Source: Candidatus Daviesbacteria bacterium (GTDB lineage: Bacteria; Patescibacteriota; Microgenomatia; Daviesbacterales; UBA10151). Taken from it: 42,565 nt of DNA. The position numbers were made by a program, and so were the translations under genes. Shown one piece after another: positions 23,747 to 32,683 of the stretch; within the stretch, counting starts at the first letter, position 1, and each line of letters starts with the position of its first letter. The notes below the pieces were generated by a model that worked only from the letters and a program-made list of their open reading frames with translations, did not search any database and was not told where the DNA came from. The stretch lies in NCBI GenBank assembly GCA_016195715.1, contig JACPZA010000006.1, positions 1 to 42,565 of the forward strand, read 5' to 3'.

Positions 23747-24805
23747 TTATTTAAGATATTTATCAAAAAAATCTAGGGAGTGTTGAATAGCAATATTAAA
23801 TGACGGTCCAGAGATATTATGATTCTCTTCTGGATAGCTAAAAAATTCCACAGTTTTATTTAAACTTTTAAGTTTGGTAGCTAAATTTTGTGACCACTGC
23901 CAAGGAACTTCTTCATCTGCTAAACCTACCTCAAGTTGAACTGGAGCAGAAATATCTGCTAAAAAATAATTTGGATCAATTGAATGCCAAAAATCTGGAT
24001 TATCTTTTATGCTGCCATATTTTTGGATTAAATCTGCTCTAGAGCGGTTTCTTAGCGCCAGTTGTCTTTGAGATGGTACAAATGGCACCCGTCTTGTCCA
24101 ATTGTTCATCAAATCATCGTAAGTTCCAACTACCCCACCCCAAATTACAGCAGCTTTAATTGCGCAGCAAGAGCTTTTGCTCGTATCTTTTGGATCCACA
24201 ATCAAACTTCGCAAAGTTATATTTCCACCCATTGAATGTCCCCACATGCCAATTTTTTCTGGGTTTGCATCTGGATATTTTTTTAATGAAACTAAAGCAT
24301 TTAAAACATCGCTAGTATAAGCTGGCGAATAATAAGCTCCCTCAGGTGAACCTTCTGAACTGCCATTTCCTCTATAATCTGGTTTAAAAACTATATAGCC
24401 ATTCTTGGCAAAATAATCTACATAAGCAACATATCTTTCTGTTGTTTTGTAAACCTCTGGGGGAATATAACCATGATTAAAAATAATAACTGGCCATCCT
24501 TGTTCTGGTTTATCTCCTAAAGGAACTGTTAAAAGCCCATAAATTTTTAAGCCATCTGATAAATATGAGGCAATATATTGATGATAATTGCTCCCATCAG
24601 CTAAAGTTTGTTCAATTTTTAAGCTACTTCCTGGGTAGTTTTTTGTTCTCATAGCTGCAATAGTTAGCGGATTAAGTTCTGGTTTAGGGGCAGAAGTTAC
24701 AGCTTTGGTGGGATTAGTTAAATTAATAATTTGATTGTTTTTATAAATAAATATTCCTAAAACTATTATAAGAATTATAAGAAATAAAATTACTTTCCTA
24801 TTCAT
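23747..24805 (-). CDS. Membrane-anchored alpha/beta hydrolase (prolyl-oligopeptidase/dienelactone type)
   Basis: 352 residues. N-terminal anchor (~4-21), a linker, then the hydrolase fold: IIFNHGYIPPEVY (oxyanion region), PDYRGNGSSEG, nucleophile Ser191 in WGHSMGGN, Asp in VGLADEEVPWQ and His in PEENHNIS near the end. The family includes peptidases and esterases acting outside the membrane; the substrate is unknown. Start ATG 24805. No clear operon partner. Confidence 0.88.
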   Translation of the reverse strand: MNRKVILFLIILIIVLGIFIYKNNQIINLTNPTKAVTSAPKPELNPLTIAAMRTKNYPGSSLKIEQTLADGSNYHQYIASYLSDGLKIYGLLTVPLGDKPEQGWPVIIFNHGYIPPEVYKTTERYVAYVDYFAKNGYIVFKPDYRGNGSSEGSPEGAYYSPAYTSDVLNALVSLKKYPDANPEKIGMWGHSMGGNITLRSLIVDPKDTSKSSCCAIKAAVIWGGVVGTYDDLMNNWTRRVPFVPSQRQLALRNRSRADLIQKYGSIKDNPDFWHSIDPNYFLADISAPVQLEVGLADEEVPWQWSQNLATKLKSLNKTVEFFSYPEENHNISGPSFNIAIQHSLDFFDKYLK

Positions 24806-24853
24806 CAGGAATATTATTTTAAAGCAGATTAAAGTTTAAAAAAAGCAAGTAAA

Positions 24854-25024
24854 TTATTTTTTGCGCATCATGTCCAGAGCCAAAGCTACCACTATCAGTA
24901 CTACTCCCAACCAAAGCATATTCAATGCTGGAACAAGTGCTACCAAAACAATTCCTAAACCAAGCCCAAATAAACTATGCATCATCACATGTGGTGTAAA
25001 ACAATCTTTCATTTTTGCATTCAT
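24854..25024 (-). CDS. 56-aa membrane protein
   Basis: Starts MNAKMKDCFTPHVMMHSLFGLGLG, followed by one long or two short hydrophobic helices (IVLVALVPALNMLWLGVVLIVVALAL) and the end DMMRKK. Shine-Dalgarno AAGGGGGTGAT lies 5 nt before ATG 25024. Too short for the usual ORF cut-offs. The function is unknown. Cys and His plus several Met near the N-terminus could suit metal binding, but nothing more can be said. Confidence 0.65.
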   Translation of the reverse strand: MNAKMKDCFTPHVMMHSLFGLGLGIVLVALVPALNMLWLGVVLIVVALALDMMRKK

Positions 25025-25081
25025 TAAAATCACCCCCTTGTTTTAATTATTACACCAAGCAATCAAGTTATACAATTCCAG

Positions 25082-25957
25082 CTATTTTAATTTTCTTTTT
25101 CTAAAAATAATAAATATCACACCACCTATTAAAATGATTCCAGTTAAAGGCACAAATAAATTACTTGTTTGATTATCTTTCGGTTTAGGAGTTGGCGTAG
25201 AACTAGCTGAGGCCGTTAACAAAGTATCAAAAAAATCAGTGTTTTCTATCTCTACAAAACTATCAGCAATAAAACCATCGCTATTTTGGATTCTTAAAAC
25301 TGGAAAAAGTTGACTTAAATCTTTAGAATAAGTTCTGGTTAATGTTTTTTCACTGGATGTTTTTTGATCACCCAAATCCCAAAAATAACTGGCTATTTGA
25401 GCGGATCCTCCTGTTGAATCTGATCCATCTAAACTAAGTTGGCTATCAAATTTAACCTTAATTACATCTATCAATGGATCTTTAACTGTTTGTCCATTAA
25501 TTTTTATTTTTGATTTAGGCAATTTATAATTTTTATCAGGCAAAATATTTAACATAACAGACTGAAGAAGTTGAGGGCTACTATCTCCTGGCGCTTGAGC
25601 TAAAATAGCTAAAATAAAAGAACCCTCTTTCGAATAACTATGAACATTTTTTAGACCTTCGGCTTTTGTTCTATCCCCAAAATCCCAAAAAAATTTGGTT
25701 TTTAAAATTATTTCTTTGGGTGCAGGCAACGCATTAATATCAAATTCAAAAGTTAAATTTTGATTAACTAAATAATTTTCCGCTGCTAAATCTTGAGGTA
25801 AGTTAAAATTATTTAAAGAAGTAGTTGGGACTGGATAAAGATTTGAATAAACTCCATTAATTTTAAAATATGGTGGTTGTCCAGCTAAATGAGCTGAAAT
25901 TGCTTTGGGAGTAAAGAGCACAACAAGCAAAGTCAGCAAAATTAAAAACAGTTTCAT
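25082..25957 (-). CDS. Surface protein with two PKD-like domains and C-terminal anchor
   Basis: 291 residues. Signal peptide (~1-22, ending KAISA-H), two PKD-type beta domains marked by FFWDFGDRTKAEG (~97-110) and YFWDLGDQKTSSE, a Ser/Thr/Pro-rich stretch (STPTPKPKDNQTS), then one TM helix (LTGIILIGGVIFIIF) and a basic tail RKRKLK. This layout places the PKD domains outside the cell, anchored by the C-terminus. Its ATG overlaps the stop of the FKBP gene (TGATG), so it is the second gene of a two-gene operon. Confidence 0.85.
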   Translation of the reverse strand: MKLFLILLTLLVVLFTPKAISAHLAGQPPYFKINGVYSNLYPVPTTSLNNFNLPQDLAAENYLVNQNLTFEFDINALPAPKEIILKTKFFWDFGDRTKAEGLKNVHSYSKEGSFILAILAQAPGDSSPQLLQSVMLNILPDKNYKLPKSKIKINGQTVKDPLIDVIKVKFDSQLSLDGSDSTGGSAQIASYFWDLGDQKTSSEKTLTRTYSKDLSQLFPVLRIQNSDGFIADSFVEIENTDFFDTLLTASASSTPTPKPKDNQTSNLFVPLTGIILIGGVIFIIFRKRKLK

Positions 25958-26286
25958 CAGTCAATACTGAGAAGTTCTAACTCAAATATTAAAGTAGAAT
26001 TAGCCGGAATTGATCCTATTACCTGATTACCATAAGCTAAACTAGCAGGAACCGTGAGCTTTCTTTTTCCACCAACTTTCATACCAATTACTCCCATATC
26101 CCAACCTGCTATAACTTCACCTACACCAATTCTAGTTTTAAAAGGTTTGTTACGATCATATGAGCTATCAAATTTTTTGCCATTTTCAAGCTTTCCCAAG
26201 TAGTGAATAGTAATATAATCTCCACTTCCTACTTCAACGCCATCACCAGATTTTAAATCTTCAATCTTAAGTTTCACTGCTTTCAT
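25957..26286 (-). CDS. FKBP-type peptidyl-prolyl cis-trans isomerase
   Basis: 109 residues. Full FKBP core: GDYITIHYLGKLENGKKFDSSYDR, then FKTRIGVGEVIAGWDMGVIGMKVGGKRKLTVPASLAYG, then IPANSTLIFELELL. Aromatic and loop residues of the active site are present. No signal peptide, so cytoplasmic. Translationally coupled to the PKD protein gene downstream, which suggests help in folding it or mere operon sharing. Confidence 0.95.
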   Translation of the reverse strand: MKAVKLKIEDLKSGDGVEVGSGDYITIHYLGKLENGKKFDSSYDRNKPFKTRIGVGEVIAGWDMGVIGMKVGGKRKLTVPASLAYGNQVIGSIPANSTLIFELELLSID

Positions 26287-26324
26287 TTGTGTAAGATTAA
26301 TATATTTGAATACTTAATACAAGT

Positions 26325-26353
26325 TTGATTCTACCCTCAAATTGAGGTATAAT
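26325..26353 (+). promoter_or_regulatory. Promoter of the 93-aa orphan gene
   Basis: TTGATT (26325-26330), 17-bp spacer, TATAAT (26348-26353). The ~65-nt leader that follows can form a hairpin between about 26379-26392 and 26399-26411 (arms AATCT/AGATT extended by A/T pairs), just before an AGAGG Shine-Dalgarno-like site. Confidence 0.7.
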
Positions 26354-26425
26354 TAAGCTTAGATCTTTTACTTAAAATTTTTAATCTGCTCAAACTAAAA
26401 GATTAAATTTTAGAGGTTACTAATT

Positions 26426-26707
26426 TTGAACATACCAACTCATTCTCAAAAAAATAAAAGAGGTCTGTATAAAGATAAGCCTGATGAAAGAGAGATCTGG
26501 TATAAAATTGTAGTTAAAATTATCCGCTGGAAAGAGACTTTAGCTAAAAATAATCAAAATGCCCTGGAAAAAATTACTCCTAAAGAGTGGAAAATTTATT
26601 ACAAAGGTACTATAAAACATAACAGTTTAGAAGATAAGAAAAAAGCCCTAAAACTTTTAAAAGAAACTCAAAAAGTAATTGCTGAAGTTGGTGGATTTAC
26701 CGATTAA
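26426..26707 (+). CDS. Hypothetical protein, 93 aa, basic and helical
   Basis: Not recognised. K-rich, with a likely helical core (DEREIWYKIVVKIIRWKETLAKNNQNALEKI) and a charged end (DKKKALKLLKETQKVIAEVGG). TTG start 26426, with AGAGG about 10 nt upstream; no ATG is in frame nearby. A good promoter (TTGATT-17-TATAAT) supports expression. Small basic proteins of this sort may bind nucleic acid, but this is not shown. Confidence 0.6.
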   Translation: MNIPTHSQKNKRGLYKDKPDEREIWYKIVVKIIRWKETLAKNNQNALEKITPKEWKIYYKGTIKHNSLEDKKKALKLLKETQKVIAEVGGFTD

Positions 26708-26720
26708 AAATCCTTTATAA

Positions 26721-27446
26721 CTAATTTAACAACCGAGTTACTCCAAAAATAAATAACACTCCTACTAAAGTCATAAAAATTGTTTTTATCGATGATTTCT
26801 GGCTATGAGCTTCTGGTAAAATATCTGATGCTCCAATATAAAGTAAGAAACCTGCAAAAAATCCCAGATATATAATTAATATTTGCTCAGGTAAACTAAA
26901 TAGTAGAGTTGAAAGACCTCCTAAAACAGGAGCCAAAGCATCAAGAAAAAGTAATACCAAAGCTTTTTTTTGAGTGTTTTTATGAATAAGCATTAAAGTG
27001 ACTGTGTTCAAACCATCTGAAAAATCATGAGCAATAATTGCTAAGGCTACAATTATACCTACACTTGATGAGATCTGGAAACCAAGCCCTATTCCTACTC
27101 CATCCAAAAATGAATGACCTGATAAAGCCAGTGCAGATAAAATGCCCACTGTTGGGTGCTTATGTTTTCCATACTCATCTTCATTTTCATTATGGATTAA
27201 AAAAATTTTTTCTAAGATATGAAACAATAAAAATCCCACAACCAGAGCGATCATTGGTTGGATTGGACTTACGCTGGTTTTATTAACTAATTCAATAATT
27301 TCGGGAAAGATATCAAATGACACCACAGCTAGTAAAACTCCAGCAGTAAATCCCAATATTAGATTTAACTTTTCTTTATGTCTTAAACTAATTAATCCTC
27401 CGATAAATGTTGAAAAAAAAGTTAAAATTAGAAAAAATATTGCCAT
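26721..27446 (-). CDS. ZIP-family metal transporter
   Basis: 241 residues with about eight hydrophobic helices. The paired transport motifs are HSFLDGVGIG (TM4) and HDFSDGLNTV (TM5), in place of the usual HNFPEG and HEFPDG types, with a His-containing loop (NEDEYGKHKHPTVG) before TM4. This matches ZupT/GufA-like uptake of zinc or other divalent cations. A short gap separates it from the convergent 93-aa gene. Confidence 0.88.
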   Translation of the reverse strand: MAIFFLILTFFSTFIGGLISLRHKEKLNLILGFTAGVLLAVVSFDIFPEIIELVNKTSVSPIQPMIALVVGFLLFHILEKIFLIHNENEDEYGKHKHPTVGILSALALSGHSFLDGVGIGLGFQISSSVGIIVALAIIAHDFSDGLNTVTLMLIHKNTQKKALVLLFLDALAPVLGGLSTLLFSLPEQILIIYLGFFAGFLLYIGASDILPEAHSQKSSIKTIFMTLVGVLFIFGVTRLLN

Positions 27447-27518
27447 AAATTAATTACCATTTTGACAAAACAGAAGAGTTTATGCAAATTAATTACTTAA
27501 GTCAATAAGGAACAAGGG

Positions 27519-28265
27519 TTAGAGAATTTCGTAACTTAAAGTTACAGTTATATCAATTTCTGATGAACCTGGTTCAATTTGAGTTGGAGCTTGACTTGCC
27601 ATATCAGCTTTAGCAGCTCCCAAAGGTCTGACAATTCCTCCATTAAATCCTTCTGAGTAATTTATAACTCTCCCCAACCTAAAACCAGCAATTTGAGAAG
27701 CTTGAGCAGCTTTTTGCTTTGCTTGCGCAACAGCCTTAGTTCTGGCTTCACTTTCTGCTTTAGCTCTATCTTCAACCTCAAAACTAATTCCACCAATTTG
27801 ATTTGCACCAGCTACAGTTGCTGCATCTAAAACTTTATTAGCAGTATCTAAATTCCTGACTTTAACTGATAAATTAGTGTCAGCAGAATAACCAGTTATT
27901 TTTTGACTACTACCTATAAAACTGCCATTATCATAAATTGGGTTGATATTATAATTTTGGGTTTGAATATCTTTTGCCTCAACCCCTAATTTTTTAACAG
28001 CATCTGAAACTTTATTAATATTTAGATTCATTTGATCTTGTGCTGCTTTAGCTGTTGGTGCAGTTGCTGAAACACCTAAACTAATCAAAGCTATATCTGG
28101 CTTAACTGTAGCTTTTCCTTCTCCGCTGACATCAAAAGTATTAGATTTGTTGGTCACAACCGAACTAATGGTAAAAGGAATTGGTCCTGCCAGTTTAGTG
28201 TAAGCAAAAAGCAAAATAAAAAATAAGCTCAATGAAAGAAGAATTGAAAAAGTTAGTTTGAGCAT
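27519..28265 (-). CDS. SIMPL-domain (DUF541) exported protein
   Basis: 248 residues. An N-terminal anchor (~5-22), then the SIMPL signature: FDVSGEGKATVKPDIALISLGVSA, then LGVEAKDIQTQNYNINPIYD, and the C-terminal ARTKAVAQAKQKAAQASQIAGFRLGRVINYSE. Proteins of this family are often periplasmic or surface proteins of unclear biochemical function. Start ATG 28265. It follows the SurA-like gene on the same strand after a 35-bp gap, so they may be co-transcribed. Confidence 0.9.
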   Translation of the reverse strand: MLKLTFSILLSLSLFFILLFAYTKLAGPIPFTISSVVTNKSNTFDVSGEGKATVKPDIALISLGVSATAPTAKAAQDQMNLNINKVSDAVKKLGVEAKDIQTQNYNINPIYDNGSFIGSSQKITGYSADTNLSVKVRNLDTANKVLDAATVAGANQIGGISFEVEDRAKAESEARTKAVAQAKQKAAQASQIAGFRLGRVINYSEGFNGGIVRPLGAAKADMASQAPTQIEPGSSEIDITVTLSYEIL

Positions 28266-28300
28266 TAACTAATAATATTGCTAAAGCGTGGGTATGTCAA

Positions 28301-28999
28301 TTAAAGTCTGATGACTCGAGAGCTTTGTAGCGCTCCTTGTAGCCAAGTTTTAAAGTTTTGACTTATTTTTTGCTGAAGCAATTGATCTTTAATTTCTTGT
28401 TTTTGCTTATCATCAACTGGGGCTGGATTGGCACTACCTGATGCTTGTTGTTCAATTACTTTATTAACTTCATCATCAGAAACACTCACATTTTGGCTAA
28501 ACATTTTTCTTACCAAAATTTGAAATTTAAGTTGATCTCTAAAGGTGTTTTCATTAACATTTTGTTGACTTAAAAGTGAAGTTAACATCTCCGCTCCAAC
28601 TTGATCTTGAATTTTTTTATACTCAGCATTTATCTCATCATTTGAAACGCTCACTCCTCTATTTCTGGCTTCATTTAAAATTAACTGCTCAGTAATAATT
28701 TGATCTTTGATATCTTTACCATACCTTGCGTCTAATCTTTTATATAATTCCACTCTAGTGACTGGTATTTTATCAACCCAAGCAAACACTAACCATTTTG
28801 ATATTAAAAAAAGTAAGCCAGCTAAAACTAAAACAGATAAAACAATAACTGGTAACTTTTTATTTCTGGGAAGAGAAAATTTAGCAGAACTGGTTTGTGG
28901 ATTAGGTTGAACAACTAAGCCTTTTTCTTTTTTAGAAGATTTTCTAATTGTAGCTTTAGTTACTTGTCTATTTGTTACAGATTTTCTTTTGGTTGCCAT
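28301..28999 (-). CDS. SurA-N-like membrane-anchored chaperone
   Basis: 232 residues. A basic N-terminus (ATKRKSVTNRQVTKATIRKSSKKEK), TM ~50-70, then an outside helical domain (VDKIPVTRVELYKRLDARYGKDI, then QLILNEARNRGVSVSNDEINAEYKKIQ, then FRDQLKFQILVRKMFSQNVSVSDDEVNKVIEQQ) typical of the SurA N-terminal chaperone region. No parvulin PPIase domain follows. The likely role is chaperoning proteins outside the membrane. Start ATG 28999. Confidence 0.85.
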   Translation of the reverse strand: MATKRKSVTNRQVTKATIRKSSKKEKGLVVQPNPQTSSAKFSLPRNKKLPVIVLSVLVLAGLLFLISKWLVFAWVDKIPVTRVELYKRLDARYGKDIKDQIITEQLILNEARNRGVSVSNDEINAEYKKIQDQVGAEMLTSLLSQQNVNENTFRDQLKFQILVRKMFSQNVSVSDDEVNKVIEQQASGSANPAPVDDKQKQEIKDQLLQQKISQNFKTWLQGALQSSRVIRL

Positions 29000-29051
29000 G
29001 TTATTTTGAGTGAATATAGCATCTTATTTATTACAAAGCTAGTCCCCAAAT

Positions 29052-30317
29052 TTAGAAGTTTTTTTGTTGCAATCTTTTTAGCGCCAAAATAAAAGCTGCA
29101 GTTCTTAAATCAACTTTTTGACTAACATGAATATCCCAAATATCTAGGAAAGCTTTGGTAATTTTTTCTTTTAAACTACTATTTACTTTTTCTAAATCCC
29201 AATGTTGATTATTCATATTTTGTAACCACTCAAAGTAAGATACTGTTACTCCACCAGAATTTGCTAAAACATCTGGAACTACTATAACTGCTTTTTTATT
29301 TAATATTTCATCCGCTTCAGGCGTTGTTGGACCGTTAGCCATCTCAAAAACTACTTTGGCTTGAATTTTATCTGCATTATCTTTGGTAATCACGCTCTCA
29401 GTAGCGGCGGGAATTAAGATATCAACTGGTAATTCAAGCAACTGCTCGTTAGTGATATTACCTTTTTTCTTATCCGCTAAATCACAAACTGTACCAATAC
29501 AATAACAATTGGCAAACAACCCTTTTTGCTCTTTACATTCTTTTACTAATGGAACATTAAATCCCTCTCCTGAGCTATTATAAATGCCACCAGCTAAATC
29601 AGAAACAGCCACAATTTTATAGCCATTTTTCCAAAGCTGCAAAGCAAAATTTGAACCAACATTACCAAACCCCTGGACTGCTACAGTCAAAGGCTTTTGC
29701 ATATTCATTTTTTTCAAAAATTCCTCCAAGACAAAAAATCCTCCTAATCCTGTAGCTTCTGTTCGACCCTCTGACCCACCATTTTGCAGCGATTTTCCAG
29801 TCACAACCGCTTTTGATTTATCTCCAGTCACTTTTGCATACTCATTTTCAAACCAATCCATAATTTGTGGGTTGGTATTCATATCCGGGGCTGGGACATC
29901 AATTTTTGGGCCAATATTAAAGCTTAGTTTTTTAGCAAACTCACGCGTTAATCTTTCCAATTCGTTTTGAGACAAAGTTTTTGGATCAATCTGCAACCCG
30001 CCTTTTCCTCCACCAAATGGTAGATCCACAACGGCATTTTTTATCATCATCCAAAAAGCCAAAGCTTTAACTTCATTATCATCAACGCCTTTGCTATACC
30101 TTAAACCACCTTTATATGGACCAAGTAAGTTGTTGTGTTGAACTCTGTACCCACTAACTAACTCAAATTTTCCATCATCTTTTTTGAAAGGAATTTTTAA
30201 TTCTATTATTCGCTCAGGTTCAGATAGAATCTTTAAAAAATTAGGGTCTAAATCAATTTTACTTGCAGCAATCTTAAGTTGAGATAAAGCGCTATCAAAA
30301 GGATTATTTTTAATCAT
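29052..30317 (-). CDS. gdhA: Glutamate dehydrogenase (Glu/Leu/Phe/Val family)
   Basis: Interconverts glutamate and 2-oxoglutarate with NAD(P)H. 421 residues. The substrate-binding and catalytic set includes GYRVQHNNLLGPYKGGLRYSKG, PFGGGKGG, DVPAPDMNT and VTGKS. The nucleotide domain has VAVQGFGNVGS. The end (YFEWLQNM, then RTAAFILALKRL) is normal for the hexameric family. NAD versus NADP cannot be settled by eye. The ATG directly abuts the stop of the M16 peptidase gene, so the two are likely co-transcribed. Confidence 0.95.
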   Translation of the reverse strand: MIKNNPFDSALSQLKIAASKIDLDPNFLKILSEPERIIELKIPFKKDDGKFELVSGYRVQHNNLLGPYKGGLRYSKGVDDNEVKALAFWMMIKNAVVDLPFGGGKGGLQIDPKTLSQNELERLTREFAKKLSFNIGPKIDVPAPDMNTNPQIMDWFENEYAKVTGDKSKAVVTGKSLQNGGSEGRTEATGLGGFFVLEEFLKKMNMQKPLTVAVQGFGNVGSNFALQLWKNGYKIVAVSDLAGGIYNSSGEGFNVPLVKECKEQKGLFANCYCIGTVCDLADKKKGNITNEQLLELPVDILIPAATESVITKDNADKIQAKVVFEMANGPTTPEADEILNKKAVIVVPDVLANSGGVTVSYFEWLQNMNNQHWDLEKVNSSLKEKITKAFLDIWDIHVSQKVDLRTAAFILALKRLQQKNF

Positions 30318-31583
30318 TTAACCTTTTAAAATTCTCTCAAAGTTCATGGAGTTTTTAAAGGGGCCAATTACTTGTAAATTAAAACGCTCTTTTTTAAACA
30401 ATTCTCTGGCTACATCTTGGATATCTTGAATAGTTACCGCTTCAATCTTTTTTAAATATTCTTCAAATGTTTCCAGCTCTCTATCTAAGATAAATTTAAT
30501 TCCAAAGTGTTCTGCTAAAAAATTAGTTGACTCACTTCTTAAAGCAAGTCTGCCTCTTTCCATCTCCTTGGCTTTAACTAACTCATCTTCGGTAACTTTT
30601 TCGCCAACAGTTCGCAACAATTCAGTTTTAATTACTTCCAAACCTTCCTCAACTTTTTCTAATTTTAAACCAGAATAAACAGCAAAATTTCCAGTATCTT
30701 TATAAGTCCCGTGTCCAGCGCTAACATGATAAGCTAGCCCTCTTCTTTCTCTAACTTGAATAAATAGCCGAGAAGACATTCCCTCGCCCAAAATAATTCC
30801 TAACACCCGAGCTGCAAATCTTTTTTTATCATATCTATCATAGCCTTCTACTCCTAAAATTAAATTGGCCTGATCAGTTTGCTTATAAAAAACATTAATT
30901 TTAGGTTTAGTTTGTTTAACTTTTTTATATGGTTTAAATTGATGTAAGGATCGATCAGGTAAATCCAAGAAATATTTTTCGGCAATTTTTTCAATATCGC
31001 TTGGTAATTTTCCAACAAAAACTACCACCATATTTTTGGGAGAATAAAGAGAGTTCATATAACTTACAAAGTCTTCCCTCTTTAGCGAAGTCACAGTTTT
31101 TTCATCTCCACCAATATCCCAGCCTAATGGTTGATCTCCAAACTGTAACTTTTCATAAAGATCAAATATATATCTGGCTGGGTTATCTCGATACATCCTT
31201 AGTTCTTCAACAATTACCCCTTTTTCTCGCTCCATTTCCACTTCTGATAAAAGTGATTCTTTAATCATTGAAGATAAAATATCGCTACATAGTTCCAAGT
31301 GTTTGCTTGAGGATTTTATCCAATAATAAGTAATCTCTTTATCCGTTGCTGCATTATTAATTGCGCCAATTCCATCAACTAAATTAGCAATTTGTTCAGC
31401 AGTTGGGTATTTTCTAGAACCTTTAAAAAACATGTGCTCTAAAAAATGGGAGATGCCATTTGTAGTTCTAGTTTCATATCTTGATCCTGCTCCAACTGCA
31501 ACTAAAGAGGTAACTGAATCAAGTTCTGGAAGATCAATGGTAATTAAAGTTAAACCATTATTTAGCGTTTTTAACTTATACAT
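30318..31583 (-). CDS. M16-family zinc metallopeptidase
   Basis: 421 residues. Inverted zinc motif HFLEH (His46, Glu49, His50) and the distal Glu in GVIVEELRMYRDNP (~126), about 76 residues later as expected. The C-terminal half has ERRGLAYHVSAG, the M16 R/Y pair region. The size suits single-chain bacterial M16B members. The role could be processing of peptides or of exported proteins. Start ATG 31583; upstream TAGACT may be a -10. Confidence 0.94.
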   Translation of the reverse strand: MYKLKTLNNGLTLITIDLPELDSVTSLVAVGAGSRYETRTTNGISHFLEHMFFKGSRKYPTAEQIANLVDGIGAINNAATDKEITYYWIKSSSKHLELCSDILSSMIKESLLSEVEMEREKGVIVEELRMYRDNPARYIFDLYEKLQFGDQPLGWDIGGDEKTVTSLKREDFVSYMNSLYSPKNMVVVFVGKLPSDIEKIAEKYFLDLPDRSLHQFKPYKKVKQTKPKINVFYKQTDQANLILGVEGYDRYDKKRFAARVLGIILGEGMSSRLFIQVRERRGLAYHVSAGHGTYKDTGNFAVYSGLKLEKVEEGLEVIKTELLRTVGEKVTEDELVKAKEMERGRLALRSESTNFLAEHFGIKFILDRELETFEEYLKKIEAVTIQDIQDVARELFKKERFNLQVIGPFKNSMNFERILKG

Positions 31584-31633
31584 AAGAGGTTAGTCTAACA
31601 AAATGAGAGTTTAAAAACAAGACAAAAAAGGAC

Positions 31634-32407
31634 TTATCTAATAATTAATATCCAAAAAAGTAATGCTACTAGAACTCGATAAATTCCAAATGGAATAAAA
31701 GTATTTTTTTGAATAAATTTTAAAAACCATTTTATAACTAACATCGCACTGATAAATGAACCAACAAATCCAATAATTAAAAGTAACCATTCAGAGTTAC
31801 TAAAATTAAAATTGCTTTTGACTAAATCCAAAGAGGAAGCTGCTATTAAAGTAGGAATTGCCAGTAAAAAAGAAAACTCAACTGCAGCTTGACGTTTAAT
31901 TCCTAAAAATAAAGCTCCCATGATAGTTGCAGCAGATCTGGAAACTCCAGGAATAACTGAAATAGATTGAGCAAATCCAATTAAAACTGCATTTTTTAAA
32001 CTAATATCCTCAACTTTTGATACATGATGTTCTTTTTCTTTATAAATTAATTCCAGACCTATTAAAATCAAACCTCCAATTAAAAGTGCCAGTAATGTAA
32101 CCGTTTCATTTCCCAGTAAAAAATGCTTAATAATTTTATATAAAGCAAAGCCAATGATAGCAGTGGGAATAAAAGCAGCTAAAATTGTTTTCCAAATTAA
32201 TTTATTTTCTAATAATTTTTTCCAATAAATTACTACAACTGCTAAAATTGAACCCAGTTGAATAAAAATCTCAAAGCTTTTGACAAAATCAGTTTGGGAA
32301 ATATTTAAAAGAGTTGATGTTAAAACTAAATGTCCAGTTGAAGAAATTGGCAAAAACTCAGTTACTCCCTCAACTATTGATAAAATAATTGCTTGCAAAA
32401 AATCCAT
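31634..32407 (-). CDS. uppP: Undecaprenyl-diphosphatase
   Basis: Recycles undecaprenyl pyrophosphate to the phosphate for cell-wall synthesis. 257 residues, about eight TM helices. Motifs: SIVEGVTEFLPISSTGHLVLTS at the N-terminus and IPGVSRSAATIMGALFLG in the middle (BacA family). It starts by 1-bp overlap (TAATG) with the small gene upstream. Confidence 0.96.
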   Translation of the reverse strand: MDFLQAIILSIVEGVTEFLPISSTGHLVLTSTLLNISQTDFVKSFEIFIQLGSILAVVVIYWKKLLENKLIWKTILAAFIPTAIIGFALYKIIKHFLLGNETVTLLALLIGGLILIGLELIYKEKEHHVSKVEDISLKNAVLIGFAQSISVIPGVSRSAATIMGALFLGIKRQAAVEFSFLLAIPTLIAASSLDLVKSNFNFSNSEWLLLIIGFVGSFISAMLVIKWFLKFIQKNTFIPFGIYRVLVALLFWILIIR

Positions 32408-32658
32408 TATGGTTTTACTCCATCATGCTTTGGATTTTCAGAGATTGGGTTGACTTTTTGACCTAAGCCACTTCGTCGCCAATAATAATCGCTAATATAA
32501 CCTGGAAAAAAGCCTAATGGAGCTGGCATTTCAGATGGATTTTTTGGAGTCATGGCATCAAGAGCTCTCTCTAGAGGAGCAACTACCCTTTTTAAAAATC
32601 GGTTAATTGGACTAACTGGTTCACCAAATAATCTAAATTCACCACGTAAATATTCCAT
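32407..32658 (-). CDS. Hypothetical protein, 83 aa
   Basis: Not recognised. It starts MEYLRGEFRLFGEP (ATG 32658) and ends ENPKHDGVKP. The middle has LERALDAMTPKNPSEMPAPLGFFPGYISDYYWRRSG. Soluble, Pro/aromatic-rich. I prefer ATG 32658 to the longer frame (to 32763), because that would overlap rarA and has no support. Coupled to uppP (1-bp overlap) and 25 bp after rarA. Confidence 0.6.
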   Translation of the reverse strand: MEYLRGEFRLFGEPVSPINRFLKRVVAPLERALDAMTPKNPSEMPAPLGFFPGYISDYYWRRSGLGQKVNPISENPKHDGVKP

Positions 32659-32683
32659 AACATGTAAATAATAATCCTTTTGC

